Assembly (NCBI GenBank): GCA_030285985.1
Contig: CP127384.1
Span: forward strand, 2,344,501 to 2,408,500
Direction of reading: 5' to 3'
DNA length: 64,000 nucleotides
Source of the DNA: Aquidulcibacter paucihalophilus
GTDB lineage: Bacteria > Pseudomonadota > Alphaproteobacteria > Caulobacterales > Caulobacteraceae
The position numbers and the translations under genes were made by a program. The first letter of the stretch is position 1; every line of letters starts with the position of its first letter. Under the pieces are notes generated by a model. It did no database searches, was not told the DNA's origin, and saw only the letters and a list, made by a program, of their open reading frames with translations. This document shows positions 1-8,247 of this stretch, one piece after another.

Positions 1-2131
1 GTTCAGCGGTCGTCACCTGGTGAGCGCCGGCACCGACGCAGCTTGCAGGAACCGGTCCGGCTCCCTCCGCTGCGCGGCCGGGGGCCGAACAGGGGTCGAA
101 GTCCGCGTCGAACAGGTTGAAGCCCCGGGCGGTGAACAGTTCGATCACATTCGGGGCCCGCACCGCGCGCGAATAGCTGGCGCGGAAGCGGACGTCTTCA
201 ACCGGCGCATAGTCGAGGCCGACCTTGTACGTGTCGGCGCCGAAGTTTTCGTACTCCGAACGACGGTAGGCGGCGTCCAGCGAGGCCGAATAGGCCCAGG
301 GCTGGTCGTCAGCGAGCGGAATCTGGATCTCACCGAAGACTTCAGCAACCTCGGTATCACCGACGAAGCCGATGGTGGCGCCGCCTTGACCGGCGCCGTC
401 GCCGGTGGCGAAGGCGCTGTCCGTGACCGAACCGAGGTAGTCACGGCGATACTCGGCACCGAACGCGACCTGAACGCTGCGTGAGGCGGCCGGCATGGAC
501 CAGCCCGTGTCGCCCGTGATGGCGGCGGTCACGACCTGCTGGGTGGTCTCGCCGGTCTGGAGCAGCGGGATCTGCACATAGTCCAGAGCCGCCTGGGTCA
601 CGCCACCCGGCGCGAAGATGTTGTAGGGCACACAGGTGGGATCCGACCCGTCCACCACCGACCGGCAGGTCGCGGTAACGCCGGGGCCCGGGTCGCTGTC
701 GACGACGTCAAACGCACGGGCGAGACGCGTGTTCGAGAAATCGTTCAGAGCGGTCCGTGCGAGGCGAACACGCGAGAACTGGGCGGCCACATCGTAGTTC
801 CAGCCGTCCGTGATCTCGCCGCGAACCCCGGCCACACCGCGGTAGGAGGTGTAGTTGAGCGAGTCCTGACGACCGCCGCCTTCGACGTTCCGGCGACCGA
901 TCAGCATGTCGACGGAACCGGCCAGGCCGCCGCCAGCGCAGCCGATGGTGGTGCGCTGTTGGGTCGACAGCAGCGGGTTGGCGCACTGCACCGTGATGAT
1001 CGGCCCGAGGAAGGCCCCCGAGGGAGCGATCTGCGCCACCGACTGATAGTCCGAGAACATCAGTTGGGCGAAGACTTCCGCCTTGTCGTTGACCTCATAG
1101 CGGCCGAAGGCGCCGAGGGTGTAACGCTCATCGGGGCGCTGGTAGTAGTTCGACGGGCCGTAGTTGTACTGGTTGAGGGCCGCGTTGAAGGGCGTGAAGG
1201 TGCCGGTGCCGACGCCGGCGGTCCCGCCGACGGTCGAATTGGACCCGGTGTTCAGCGAAATGAAGCGCCCCGGGAAGGAGGTGCTGGAGCCGCCGCAGAC
1301 GAAGTCGGCGGCGCCGGCCCCGCCATCGATCGCACAGGCCGAATAGTCGCGGTCGCGCTGCAGGATCGCATTGTTGTTGCGATAGCCGGCGTAGGCCATG
1401 ATGTTGCCGCGGCCGTCGGCCGAGGACGCGCCCAGGGTCACGTTCAGCGAGCGGCTCTCACCGTCGGAGACTTCGTCCTCGGGCAGGGCGAACTGCGACG
1501 GGTTGGTCGCGGCGCGACCGGCGATGACGTTCCGCAGGTTGCCCACGCCGTCATAGCCGTTGTTGTGCTGATAGAAGCCATACTGGGCGTCGATCTGCAG
1601 ACCTTCGAAGTCCTTCTTCATGATGAAGTTGACGACGCCGGCGACAGCGTCCGAGCCGTAAACGGCGGAGGCGCCGCCGGTCAGGACTTCAACGCGCTCA
1701 ACGAGTTGTTCCGGGATCTGGTTCAGGTCGGCGGCGTCGTCTCTCGGCGAACCGTAGCCCATCCGGCGACCGTCGATCAGCACCAGGGTGCGCGACGAGC
1801 CGAGGTTGCGCAGCGAAACCGTGGCCGTGCCCGAAGCGCCGTTCGAGACGGTCGAGTTCTGGGCGGCGAAGGCTTGCGGCAGTTGCGAGATCAGGTCTTC
1901 GACCCGGGTCACACCCGCGACGTCGATGTCCTCGCCGGTCACCTGCGTCACCGGGCTGGTGGTGACAAGATTGGCCTGCGGAATGCGCGAGCCGGTGACG
2001 ACGACATCGTCGAGTTCGGCATCCTGAGGCGCCGCATCCTGCGCAAGGGCCGGGGCTGCCGCCGAGAAAAGGGCGGCGCCGCAGATGATGGTGGAAGCCA
2101 GCAGTCGCTGGCGACGAAGAGTAGCTTTCAC
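1..2131 (-). CDS. TonB-dependent receptor, C-terminus cut by window edge
   Basis: Outer-membrane receptor that takes up a ligand using TonB energy. About 710 residues are visible and the frame is open to base 1, so the last beta-strands lie outside. The start is GTG at 2131, preceded by a good AGGAGA ribosome site. A signal peptide ends in an ALA-QD type cleavage site. A TonB-box-like stretch (DDVVVTGSRI) is followed by the plug domain (DLISQLPQ, LVLIDGRRMGYG, VEVLTGGASAVYGSDAVAGVVNFI) and the start of the barrel. The ligand cannot be read from sequence. Its promoter region lacks the palindrome shared by the cluster to its right, so it may belong to a different regulon. Family assignment is secure; the substrate is unknown. 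Confidence 0.94.
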   Translation of the reverse strand, partial: MKATLRRQRLLASTIICGAALFSAAAPALAQDAAPQDAELDDVVVTGSRIPQANLVTTSPVTQVTGEDIDVAGVTRVEDLISQLPQAFAAQNSTVSNGASGTATVSLRNLGSSRTLVLIDGRRMGYGSPRDDAADLNQIPEQLVERVEVLTGGASAVYGSDAVAGVVNFIMKKDFEGLQIDAQYGFYQHNNGYDGVGNLRNVIAGRAATNPSQFALPEDEVSDGESRSLNVTLGASSADGRGNIMAYAGYRNNNAILQRDRDYSACAIDGGAGAADFVCGGSSTSFPGRFISLNTGSNSTVGGTAGVGTGTFTPFNAALNQYNYGPSNYYQRPDERYTLGAFGRYEVNDKAEVFAQLMFSDYQSVAQIAPSGAFLGPIITVQCANPLLSTQQRTTIGCAGGGLAGSVDMLIGRRNVEGGGRQDSLNYTSYRGVAGVRGEITDGWNYDVAAQFSRVRLARTALNDFSNTRLARAFDVVDSDPGPGVTATCRSVVDGSDPTCVPYNIFAPGGVTQAALDYVQIPLLQTGETTQQVVTAAITGDTGWSMPAASRSVQVAFGAEYRRDYLGSVTDSAFATGDGAGQGGATIGFVGDTEVAEVFGEIQIPLADDQPWAYSASLDAAYRRSEYENFGADTYKVGLDYAPVEDVRFRASYSRAVRAPNVIELFTARGFNLFDADFDPCSAPGRAAEGAGPVPASCVGAGAHQVTTAE

Positions 2132-2956
2132 GGGGCGATTCTCCTGAAATCGGCGACGCCGCTCCAACCGAGCGACGGGCGCATCACTCCCGAGGGCTCA
2201 GCCCTGGGGAAACGCGTCGTGAATAGTTAGCGCCAACGAACCAACTCCGCTCAACGTATACATCTACTTATGTCTTGAATATTTCACGCAATGTCGCGAA
2301 ATTGGCACGACAACAGTCATACTATTGCCCGACAACTGCACTCTACTTGTAAATTGACGCAACAATTGATGCGGTTCGGTCGCGAGCCTGCACTGTTTCT
2401 GTCACAACCGATGCGGCAATGGCGGGCCGACTTGCGGCAGCGTACCCAGGAGCAGACGAGACCTGAAAGAGATGAGTCGCTCGATCGCCTCGCGCTCGCG
2501 CGCAGCTTTCCGGGCAATCAGGCCCCGCCGGCGCCCTTAGCGCCCGGAAGCCGCGAGAGACGCTATACGCGCCGAAGTATCTGTCCGGGTCACCGAACTG
2601 TTCGGCGAGTCCGCCAAAGTCGGACTGGCGGAGACCGATTGTCAGACGACTGCCGCCATCCTCAAGGCTTCACAAGGCCTCCATCTTATGGCACTCAAAG
2701 TGCCGCTAAAAGGTGGAGACAGTTCTGGCGCGCGGGGCAACACTCGCCCGAAAGGATCACACGGTTCTGCTGTCCCGCCCGTTCCACGGGTTCGCGGTTC
2801 CGGTCACCGGAGCGCCAGGCCTGAACTTCCCGGTTCGTCCCAAGGTGGCGGCTGCGCGACCAGGCATGGCGGCCAAGGGCTGCGGGCCAGGCCTGGGCCG
2901 GCTCCGGGTCTGGTGATCTGCCGGCGAATTCACAGACATATGGATTGAGGACGACG
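2132..2956. other. Long intergenic region between divergent TonB receptor and dehalogenase
   Basis: About 825 bases with no convincing gene. The left part (about 2230-2360) is AT-richer than its surroundings and probably holds the receptor promoter. One frame around 2560-2690 reads protein-like on the plus strand (RAEVSVRVTELFGESAKVGL) but follows a stop, lacks a start and ribosome site, and may be a decayed gene remnant. The operator-like palindrome at 2686-2708 lies near the right end. Confidence 0.5.
2686..2708 (+). promoter_or_regulatory. Cluster operator site 1
   Basis: Palindrome TTATGGCA-N7-TGCCGCTA, one of 11 copies of a 23-bp element with consensus TATTGGCA-N7-TGCCAATA. It lies about 250 bases before the first dehalogenase gene. 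Identity as a repressor site is inferred from repetition and position. Confidence 0.65.
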
Positions 2957-3856
2957 ATGGAATTTCTTCGCACCCCCGATGAGCGTTTCGCCAATCTGCC
3001 GGGCTACGCATTCACACCCCGCTACGACAGCGTCGAGGCCACGGACGGCTCGATGCTGCGGATCCACTATCTCGACGAGGGCCCCGCGCAGGGGCCGGTG
3101 GTGCTTCTGCTGCATGGAGAGCCGACCTGGTCGTATCTGTACCGGTCCATGATCGGTCCGTTGGCGGATGCCGGATTTCGCGTCCTCGCGCCCGACCTGA
3201 TCGGCTTCGGCCGGTCCGACAAGCCGGTCGCGCGCGAAGCCTATTCCTATGCCGCCAATCTGGATTGGCTGGAGCAGTGGTTCCTCAAGCGAGACCTCGC
3301 CGACGTCACGCTGTTCTGCCAGGACTGGGGCGGTCTCCTGGGTCTCAGACTGGTCGCGGCTCACCCCGACCGGTTCGCACGCGTACTCGCCTCCAATACC
3401 GCTCTTCCCGATGGCTCGGACCTGGGCGATGGTTTCCGGCAATGGCGCGACTTCAGTCAGAGCCGGCCGGACATGGAGGTCGGCAAGGTGGTGGCGCGGG
3501 GGGTCAATCGCCGCCTGACCCCTGCCGAGGTATCGGCCTATGACGCCCCCTTTCCCGACGTCACCTACAAGGCCGCCGTCCTGACGTTCCCGACACTTGT
3601 TCCCGTTGGTCCCGATGACCGCGAGGCAGCTGAGAACCGGCAAGCCTGGTCTGTGCTGGAACAGTTCCAGAAACCCTTCCTGACCGCGTTCGGCGACCGT
3701 GACCCCGTCCTTGGGCATCTGGACTCCGTTCTTCAGAAACGCATTCCCGGTGCGCAGAGTCGGCCTCACATCCGCCTGGAGTCAGCCGGGCATTTCAGCC
3801 AGGAGGATGAGGCGGCGTTCTTCGTCCATGCCCTGTTGAAGCTGATGGACAACTGA
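2957..3856 (+). CDS. Haloalkane dehalogenase-type alpha/beta hydrolase (first copy)
   Basis: Predicted to hydrolyse a carbon-halogen bond to an alcohol and halide by an Asp nucleophile; cytoplasmic, 299 residues, the usual length for the family. The start is ATG 2957 after a GAGG ribosome site; an upstream in-frame TTG is less likely. Visible motifs are HGEPTW (53-58), the nucleophile elbow FCQDWGG with Asp123 and the halide-binding Trp124, Asp249 as catalytic acid in GDRDPVLG, and His279 in SAGHF. This matches haloalkane dehalogenase subfamily I (DhlA-like). A second copy of exactly the same length, with all catalytic residues at the same positions, lies at 5654. An epoxide hydrolase or other hydrolase role is not excluded, but the Asp-Trp pair favours dehalogenase. 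Confidence 0.85.
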   Translation: MEFLRTPDERFANLPGYAFTPRYDSVEATDGSMLRIHYLDEGPAQGPVVLLLHGEPTWSYLYRSMIGPLADAGFRVLAPDLIGFGRSDKPVAREAYSYAANLDWLEQWFLKRDLADVTLFCQDWGGLLGLRLVAAHPDRFARVLASNTALPDGSDLGDGFRQWRDFSQSRPDMEVGKVVARGVNRRLTPAEVSAYDAPFPDVTYKAAVLTFPTLVPVGPDDREAAENRQAWSVLEQFQKPFLTAFGDRDPVLGHLDSVLQKRIPGAQSRPHIRLESAGHFSQEDEAAFFVHALLKLMDN

Positions 3857-3974
3857 CAGGCGCCGCGGGGGAAGCTAGTGCGCCCATCGCGTTGACGATT
3901 CCGCCCGAAGCGCCGCGAGCGGCATGGTTTCGAGGCGTGTCTGAAAGGCTTTGAGCTTGTTGTCGGCAGTCGTC

Positions 3975-4190
3975 ATCAGGCTCTCTCAAATTGCCGCACG
4001 ATCAGAGGGCAAATCTGATGGTCCTGCACCGCAGGGCCTGATCGCGGACCTCGCCCCCCCCGCTGCGTCATCCGACTCTCGATGTCGTGAAAACCATGGC
4101 TGACGCAAAAGCAGAGCCGGATGGCGTAGCGGATGAGGTCCGCCGGCAACTGGTCGCCGTTGAACGAGAACGGCTTCACGAAATCGCTTG
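3975..4190 (-). pseudogene. IS6-family transposase fragment, frameshifted
   Basis: On the minus strand one frame reads SDFVKPFSFNGDQLPADLIR, followed by AIRLCF and HDIESRMTQRG. This resembles the N-terminus of IS6-type transposases, in which a FPPDVIRHAVWLY-like stretch precedes a FRDVEE..AERG helix-turn-helix segment. The match continues in a different frame (EVRDQALRCRTIRFAL, then SCGNLRE). A run of eight C on the plus strand (near 4053-4061) marks the frameshift. Only about 70 residues remain; the DDE catalytic part and the terminal repeats are missing, so this is a dead remnant and a sign of past rearrangement beside the dehalogenase gene. The assignment is from pattern similarity only. 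Confidence 0.55.
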
Positions 4191-4273
4191 TTCGTCCAAG
4201 GCTTACAGCCGAACGGCCAGAGATCGCCTGCCGTTCGGCTGACACACCTCTGCGCGACAACTTGTCACTGACA

Positions 4274-4296
4274 TAACGGCACTCTTTGTGCCACAT
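4274..4296 (+). promoter_or_regulatory. Cluster operator site 2
   Basis: TAACGGCA-N7-TGCCACAT with a perfect GGCAC/GTGCC core, about 118 bases upstream of the gene at 4414. Same spacing as the other copies. Confidence 0.65.
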
Positions 4297-4413
4297 TTCT
4301 CGCCAGACGGGTGCCCGAGATCGGCGCGGCCGGCGACAGTCCGCGTGAGCCCAGGTTTTTGATCAAAACCAGACGTACCGCAGGAAACCCCGGAGCGATT
4401 CAGAAGGACTTGC

Positions 4414-5511
4414 ATGCCGGATCGCGCTGTTCGCAGCCTTGAGTTTCTGGAGAAGTCGGCCTCGACGGCCCGGGTTCTGAACCTGTTCAAGATCTTCAAG
4501 GCCCATGGCCATACCCGCGCCTGGCGCGAACAGCCGCTGTTCCAGACGGAGGGGCTGAACCAGGCCCTCCTGATCAAACACCGGCTGCGTCGCAATGAGA
4601 CCGATTTTTTCGAGGGCCCGCGCCGGGTAGCGACCAAGATCATACTGCCGATCGACAACCGTGAGCTCAAGGCGGGCGGTCGCTACTTCTTCTTCGGACA
4701 GATCAATTTCGCTTCGATTGTCAGGGAAGTGTTCGGCATCACACCGGAACACCCCGATTTCCGGACACTGGCGCTCATAGACCAGCTGCCTTCGCTGGAT
4801 CCCTTCCTGCTGCGGGAGCAGTTGAGCCGGGCAGGCATTGATCCGGCCCCCTGCTATTTCGCCATCAGTGAGGCCGACATGCAGAAGATGCTGAGCTTCG
4901 TCCAGGGCGAGATCGAACCCCTGGTCCAGCTCAGCCTCGGCGGAACGCAGGCCTCGCCCGATACGGTTGCCCGGATGGCGGCCAGGATTCTTTCCAATGC
5001 ACCCGGCGACCGTTTGGACAGCCTCGGCGAGGTCCTGAGACTCAACCCTGAGCAATATGAGGAAGGGATCTTCTGCTGGAAGGGCTTCCTCTATTTCAAA
5101 TGGACGCTCGGCAGTCTGGGCGAGCATCTCGTCACCGTGATGTCCCGGGTTTCCAGCATCAAACCGGTGGGCCCCCTGGATGGCGAATCCCGGGAGTATA
5201 TTGCCCGCGGTCGGGAGGTTGTCCGCAAACTGATCAAGCGGGCCCTCGCGGAAACCCGTCAGACGATGAAAATCTATGACGAGGCTTATGCCGGTCTTAC
5301 CCGGAACGACAATCCCCTGATCTTCCGGGACTTCCTGCTCAATGCCCCCGCGCTGTTCGCCCGCCTCGGTGACCAGCTTGGTGCCATTCAGCACGTCATC
5401 AGCTTCTGGAATTTCCGCTTCAGCCCGAAGTCCGAGGCCCCCAGTGTGTCGGAGCTGATCGACATCTTCATGGATTTTGAAACGAGCCTCAAAGGTCGGC
5501 CTGAAGCGTGA
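4414..5511 (+). CDS. Conserved-looking protein of unknown function in the dehalogenase cluster
   Basis: 365 residues, ATG start after an AAGGA ribosome site at 4404-4408. I do not recognise the family. No signal peptide or clear membrane span is visible, so a soluble cytoplasmic protein is expected. It is rich in amphipathic helical segments, for example around LFKIFKAHGHTRAW near the N-terminus and REVVRKLIKRALAETRQTMK in the C-terminal half. No nucleotide-binding or metal motif stands out. It has its own upstream copy of the cluster operator and is followed by the second dehalogenase, which has its own operator as well, so it is probably part of the same regulon. Coding character is clear; function is open. 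Confidence 0.75.
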   Translation: MPDRAVRSLEFLEKSASTARVLNLFKIFKAHGHTRAWREQPLFQTEGLNQALLIKHRLRRNETDFFEGPRRVATKIILPIDNRELKAGGRYFFFGQINFASIVREVFGITPEHPDFRTLALIDQLPSLDPFLLREQLSRAGIDPAPCYFAISEADMQKMLSFVQGEIEPLVQLSLGGTQASPDTVARMAARILSNAPGDRLDSLGEVLRLNPEQYEEGIFCWKGFLYFKWTLGSLGEHLVTVMSRVSSIKPVGPLDGESREYIARGREVVRKLIKRALAETRQTMKIYDEAYAGLTRNDNPLIFRDFLLNAPALFARLGDQLGAIQHVISFWNFRFSPKSEAPSVSELIDIFMDFETSLKGRPEA

Positions 5512-5618
5512 GCCAAGCGGGTGGGCGAGGGTGCCAGGTCACGAAAGACCCCCTTCCCTGCCCGACCTCAACCTGCAGCCTCACAGACCGCCATCCGCGA
5601 GATTGACGCAACAGATTA

Positions 5619-5641
5619 TATTGGCATCCTGCGTGCAATAT
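5619..5641 (+). promoter_or_regulatory. Cluster operator site 3
   Basis: TATTGGCA-N7-TGCAATAT, ending just before the ribosome site of the second dehalogenase. A TATATT hexamer (5617-5622) overlaps its left end and could be the -10 element, which would place bound protein directly on the promoter. Role inferred. Confidence 0.7.
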
Positions 5642-5653
5642 CTGGAGATGACC

Positions 5654-6553
5654 ATGCGGATTCTGAGAACGCCGGATTCCTGTTTCGAGGGTCTCGAAGG
5701 CTACGATTTCGCGCCCCACTACACAGAAATCGTCGACGCGGACGGCACGGCCATCCGCATCCACCACGTCGACGAGGGCCCAAGGGACGGACCGCCGGTC
5801 CTGCTGATGCACGGCAATCCGACCTGGGCCTATCTTTACCGCAAGATGATCCCGATCCTGGCCGCGGCCGGTTGCCGGGTCATGGCCGTCGACCTGGTCG
5901 GCTGCGGTCGGTCCGACAAGCCGAGCGAAAAGGACGACTACACCCTTGCCCGGCACTATGACTGGATCGGCCGCTGGCTGGCGGCGCTGGATCTGAAGGG
6001 GCTGACCCTCTTCTGTCAGGACTGGGGGGGAACGATCGGCCTCGCCCAGGTCGCCAACACCCCCGAGCGCTTCGACCGGGTCATCGCCTGCAACACCGGC
6101 GTGCCGGCGGGCGAAGGCGGCAATGAGATGCTGCGAAACTGGCTGGCGATGATGGCGGTCCTGCCGGAGTTTCCGTTCGACGCCGTCATGCAGGGCGGCA
6201 TGACGGTTCCGCTCACACCCGCCATGATGGCCGCCTGGAAGGCCCCCTTCCCCGAGCCCGCCTACCAGGCCGGCATCGTCGCCTTCCCGCAACTGATCGC
6301 CATCTTCGAGGACAATCCCGGGGTGCCATTGAACCGGGAAATCCGTGAGAAGCTGAAGCGCTTCGACAAGCCGTTCCTGACCGTCTGGGGCGGAAGGGAC
6401 ATGGTGACCCCCGGCGGCGACCGCCGCCTTCAGCGTGAGATCCCCGGAACGACGGGGCAGGCGCACGTTCACCTGCCCGAAGCCGGCCATTTCCTGCAGG
6501 AGGACGCCCCCGAGGAGGCGGCGCGGGCGATACTCTCCTTCATGGGGCGCTGA
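5654..6553 (+). CDS. Haloalkane dehalogenase-type alpha/beta hydrolase (second copy)
   Basis: 299 residues, predicted hydrolytic dehalogenase. The start is ATG 5654 with GGAG six bases upstream, the same arrangement as the first copy; the longer open frame reaching back into the preceding gene is not used. Motifs are HGNPTW (53-58), FCQDWGG with nucleophile Asp123 and Trp124, Asp249 in GGRDMV, and His279 in EAGHF. All catalytic positions are identical in number to those of the copy at 2957, while the cap-domain sequence (about 135-220) differs strongly. This suggests an old duplication with divergent substrate range. HGNPTW rather than HGEPTW is common in haloalkane dehalogenases. Confidence 0.86.
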   Translation: MRILRTPDSCFEGLEGYDFAPHYTEIVDADGTAIRIHHVDEGPRDGPPVLLMHGNPTWAYLYRKMIPILAAAGCRVMAVDLVGCGRSDKPSEKDDYTLARHYDWIGRWLAALDLKGLTLFCQDWGGTIGLAQVANTPERFDRVIACNTGVPAGEGGNEMLRNWLAMMAVLPEFPFDAVMQGGMTVPLTPAMMAAWKAPFPEPAYQAGIVAFPQLIAIFEDNPGVPLNREIREKLKRFDKPFLTVWGGRDMVTPGGDRRLQREIPGTTGQAHVHLPEAGHFLQEDAPEEAARAILSFMGR

Positions 6554-6574
6554 CCGGGAACGGAAGTCCCGCTG

Positions 6575-7048
6575 TCAGCCGGCCTCGATGCCTGACAGGT
6601 CCTGCGCCGCCCTGAGCCACGCCGGCAGCACGGTCTCGATGTTGAGCTGGCCTTCCAGGCCGGCCGCCCTGTGCACCGAGATCGCACGCCATTCCGCCGA
6701 GGTGCTCATGGCGGCAAGGGCGGCCCGGTCAGGATACTGGGCGAGGGCGACCTCGTCCCAGAGCCGGTCTACCTCGCCGATCGCCAGCCAGGTGACGTCC
6801 CCGACGAACAGGACCCGGCCGCCGTAGGCCGTGATCATGGGACCGACCTCCGCGCCGTAGAGGGCATAGGCCTCGCGGCCTGTCAGGTCGCAGGGGCGGC
6901 CGTCCTCATAGACGGCGCGATCACGGAATTTGAGCAGATTGACCATGACGATCGGCCCTTCCGGTCCGGCCTCGAACATGCCCTTCTTCTGGGCCTCCGA
7001 GACCGGGTAGAGTGCGTTTCTGACCTGGACGGCGGCAGTGGCGTTCAT
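6575..7048 (-). CDS. DUF1330-type dimeric alpha/beta barrel protein
   Basis: 157 residues with the DUF1330 pattern: PIVMVNLLKFRDRA near the N-terminus, then GREAYALYG and a central beta-alpha-beta ferredoxin-like fold ending with a stretch like AEWRAISVHRAAGL. These small proteins are often found beside catabolic enzymes; the biochemical role is mostly unknown. Start ATG 7048 has a GAGGA ribosome site. It is divergent from the DUF2855 gene, and operator site 4 lies between the two starts. A longer, membrane-anchored protein with a related pattern is encoded at 36795. Confidence 0.8.
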   Translation of the reverse strand: MNATAAVQVRNALYPVSEAQKKGMFEAGPEGPIVMVNLLKFRDRAVYEDGRPCDLTGREAYALYGAEVGPMITAYGGRVLFVGDVTWLAIGEVDRLWDEVALAQYPDRAALAAMSTSAEWRAISVHRAAGLEGQLNIETVLPAWLRAAQDLSGIEAG

Positions 7049-7064
7049 GAGGGTTCCTCGGTTG

Positions 7065-7087
7065 TTTCGTCACACATGATGCCATAA
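7065..7087 (-). promoter_or_regulatory. Cluster operator site 4
   Basis: On the minus strand TTATGGCA-N7-TGACGAAA. It lies midway between the divergent starts at 7048 and 7125. The left half is perfect, the right half is degraded. Confidence 0.6.
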
Positions 7088-7124
7088 GAATCCCACCAGA
7101 CAAGATTTTGACCGGAGGCTCATC

Positions 7125-8210
7125 GTGAACGAGATCACCCAGATCCAGGTGCGCAGGAACGACCTGCACACCACGCGGATCGTAAGTCGCCCCCTGCCCG
7201 TCCCGGCCGCGGGCGAAGTGGTGGTCTCCGTGGACCGGTTCGCCTTGACCGCCAACAACATCACCTATGCCGTCACCGGTGACTTTATCGGCTACTGGGG
7301 CTTCTTCCCCGTGGACGCCGATTGGGGCGTGGTTCCGGTCTGGGGTTACGGCACCGTGGTCGCCTCCAACTGCCCGGAGATTCCGGAGGGAGAGCGTCTG
7401 TACGGCTTCTTCCCCATGGCTTCGCATGTCGTGCTGCAGCCCGGCAAGGTGACGGCCGGTGCCTTCACGGATTTCGCCGAACATCGCCGGGCCTTGCCGG
7501 GCCTCTATAACCGCTATGTGCGGACCGCCGACGACGCCCCCGAGATCGCCGCCATGGGTGACGAGCGGTGCCTGTTGTTCCCGCTGTTCGCCACCTCCTA
7601 CATTCTCTCCGACTATCTGGAAGACAACGCCAATTTCGGCGCAAAGCGCGTGCTGATCGGCAGCGCCTCGTCCAAGACCGCCTTCGGCCTCGCCCATCTG
7701 CTCGCCAACGCCCCGAACCGGACCCTCGAGGTCATCGGCCTGACCTCGCCCGGCAATGTCGCGTTCACAACCGGCCTCGGTCTGTATGACCGGGTCATCA
7801 CCTATGATCAGATCGGCACCCTCGAGACCGGCATACCGACCGCGCTGGTGGACATGTCCGGGTCCGGTGCCGTGATCCAGGCGGTCGATGACCATCTGGG
7901 CAAGGACGTGGTCCTCAGTTCCATCGTCGGGGCAACCCACTGGGACGCCAAGCGGCACAAGGGCGAGACCCAGGGTGCACGGCCCACCTTCTTCTTCGCG
8001 CCCGCCCAGTTCGCCAAGCGCGAGCAGGACTGGGGCCCCGGCGTGGTGATGCAGCGCGCCCTCGAGGCCAGCGCGCAAGTCGCGGCCGACGCCCGGTCAC
8101 TGCTCGATGTCCGGCACAACCGGGGGGCAGAAGCCGTGCGCGACGCCTATGTGGAAATGCTCAATGGCCGGACCTCACCCGGCATCGGGGTGATGCTGAG
8201 CGTCGCCTGA
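7125..8210 (+). CDS. DUF2855 family protein, MDR-like
   Basis: 361 residues starting with GTG at 7125, GGAGG six bases upstream. The sequence follows the DUF2855 pattern, a degenerate medium-chain dehydrogenase/reductase-like fold: an N-terminal GroES-like part (GEVVVSVDRFALTANNITYA), then a nucleotide-binding-like region (KRVLIGSASSKTAFGLAHLL, about residues 185-205). The canonical MDR glycine motif is replaced by GSASSKT. No function is established for the family to my knowledge. It shares operator site 4 with the DUF1330 gene. Confidence 0.8.
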   Translation: MNEITQIQVRRNDLHTTRIVSRPLPVPAAGEVVVSVDRFALTANNITYAVTGDFIGYWGFFPVDADWGVVPVWGYGTVVASNCPEIPEGERLYGFFPMASHVVLQPGKVTAGAFTDFAEHRRALPGLYNRYVRTADDAPEIAAMGDERCLLFPLFATSYILSDYLEDNANFGAKRVLIGSASSKTAFGLAHLLANAPNRTLEVIGLTSPGNVAFTTGLGLYDRVITYDQIGTLETGIPTALVDMSGSGAVIQAVDDHLGKDVVLSSIVGATHWDAKRHKGETQGARPTFFFAPAQFAKREQDWGPGVVMQRALEASAQVAADARSLLDVRHNRGAEAVRDAYVEMLNGRTSPGIGVMLSVA

Positions 8211-8222
8211 GGCCCTGCCTGT

Positions 8223-8245
8223 GCCGGCCCCGGAAGGGGGCCGGC
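8223..8245. terminator. Hairpin between convergent genes
   Basis: Perfect 9-bp stem GCCGGCCCC / GGGGCCGGC with a 5-base loop, in the 37-base gap between the converging genes ending at 8210 and 8248. No T-run follows on either side, so termination is inferred from stem and position. Confidence 0.5.
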
Positions 8246-8247
8246 TG

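Larger units (their letters stand above)
3857..4413. other. Intergenic region with transposase remnant and operator
   Basis: 557 bases between the first dehalogenase and the unknown gene at 4414. It contains a frameshifted IS6-type transposase fragment on the minus strand and operator site 2. A 33-codon minus-strand reading frame (about 3880-3980, starting MTTADNKLKAF) has no clear ribosome site and is not called. Confidence 0.5.

Noticed and set aside
959..2230. 423-codon plus-strand open frame
   Set aside because: It is antisense to the TonB receptor, whose plug and TonB-box motifs are clear on the minus strand.
2302..2318. TTGGCA at 2302 as a further operator copy near the first TonB receptor
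   Set aside because: The right half at the required N7 spacing reads AGTC rather than TGCC or TGNC, so it does not fit the palindrome.
5477..5653. Extended N-terminus of the second dehalogenase
   Set aside because: It overlaps the previous gene and covers the operator; ATG 5654 has a ribosome site and aligns with the other dehalogenase start.
6921..8078. 385-codon minus-strand open frame
   Set aside because: Shadow of the DUF2855 gene; Gly/Glu/His-rich translation with no family pattern and overlap of the DUF1330 gene.
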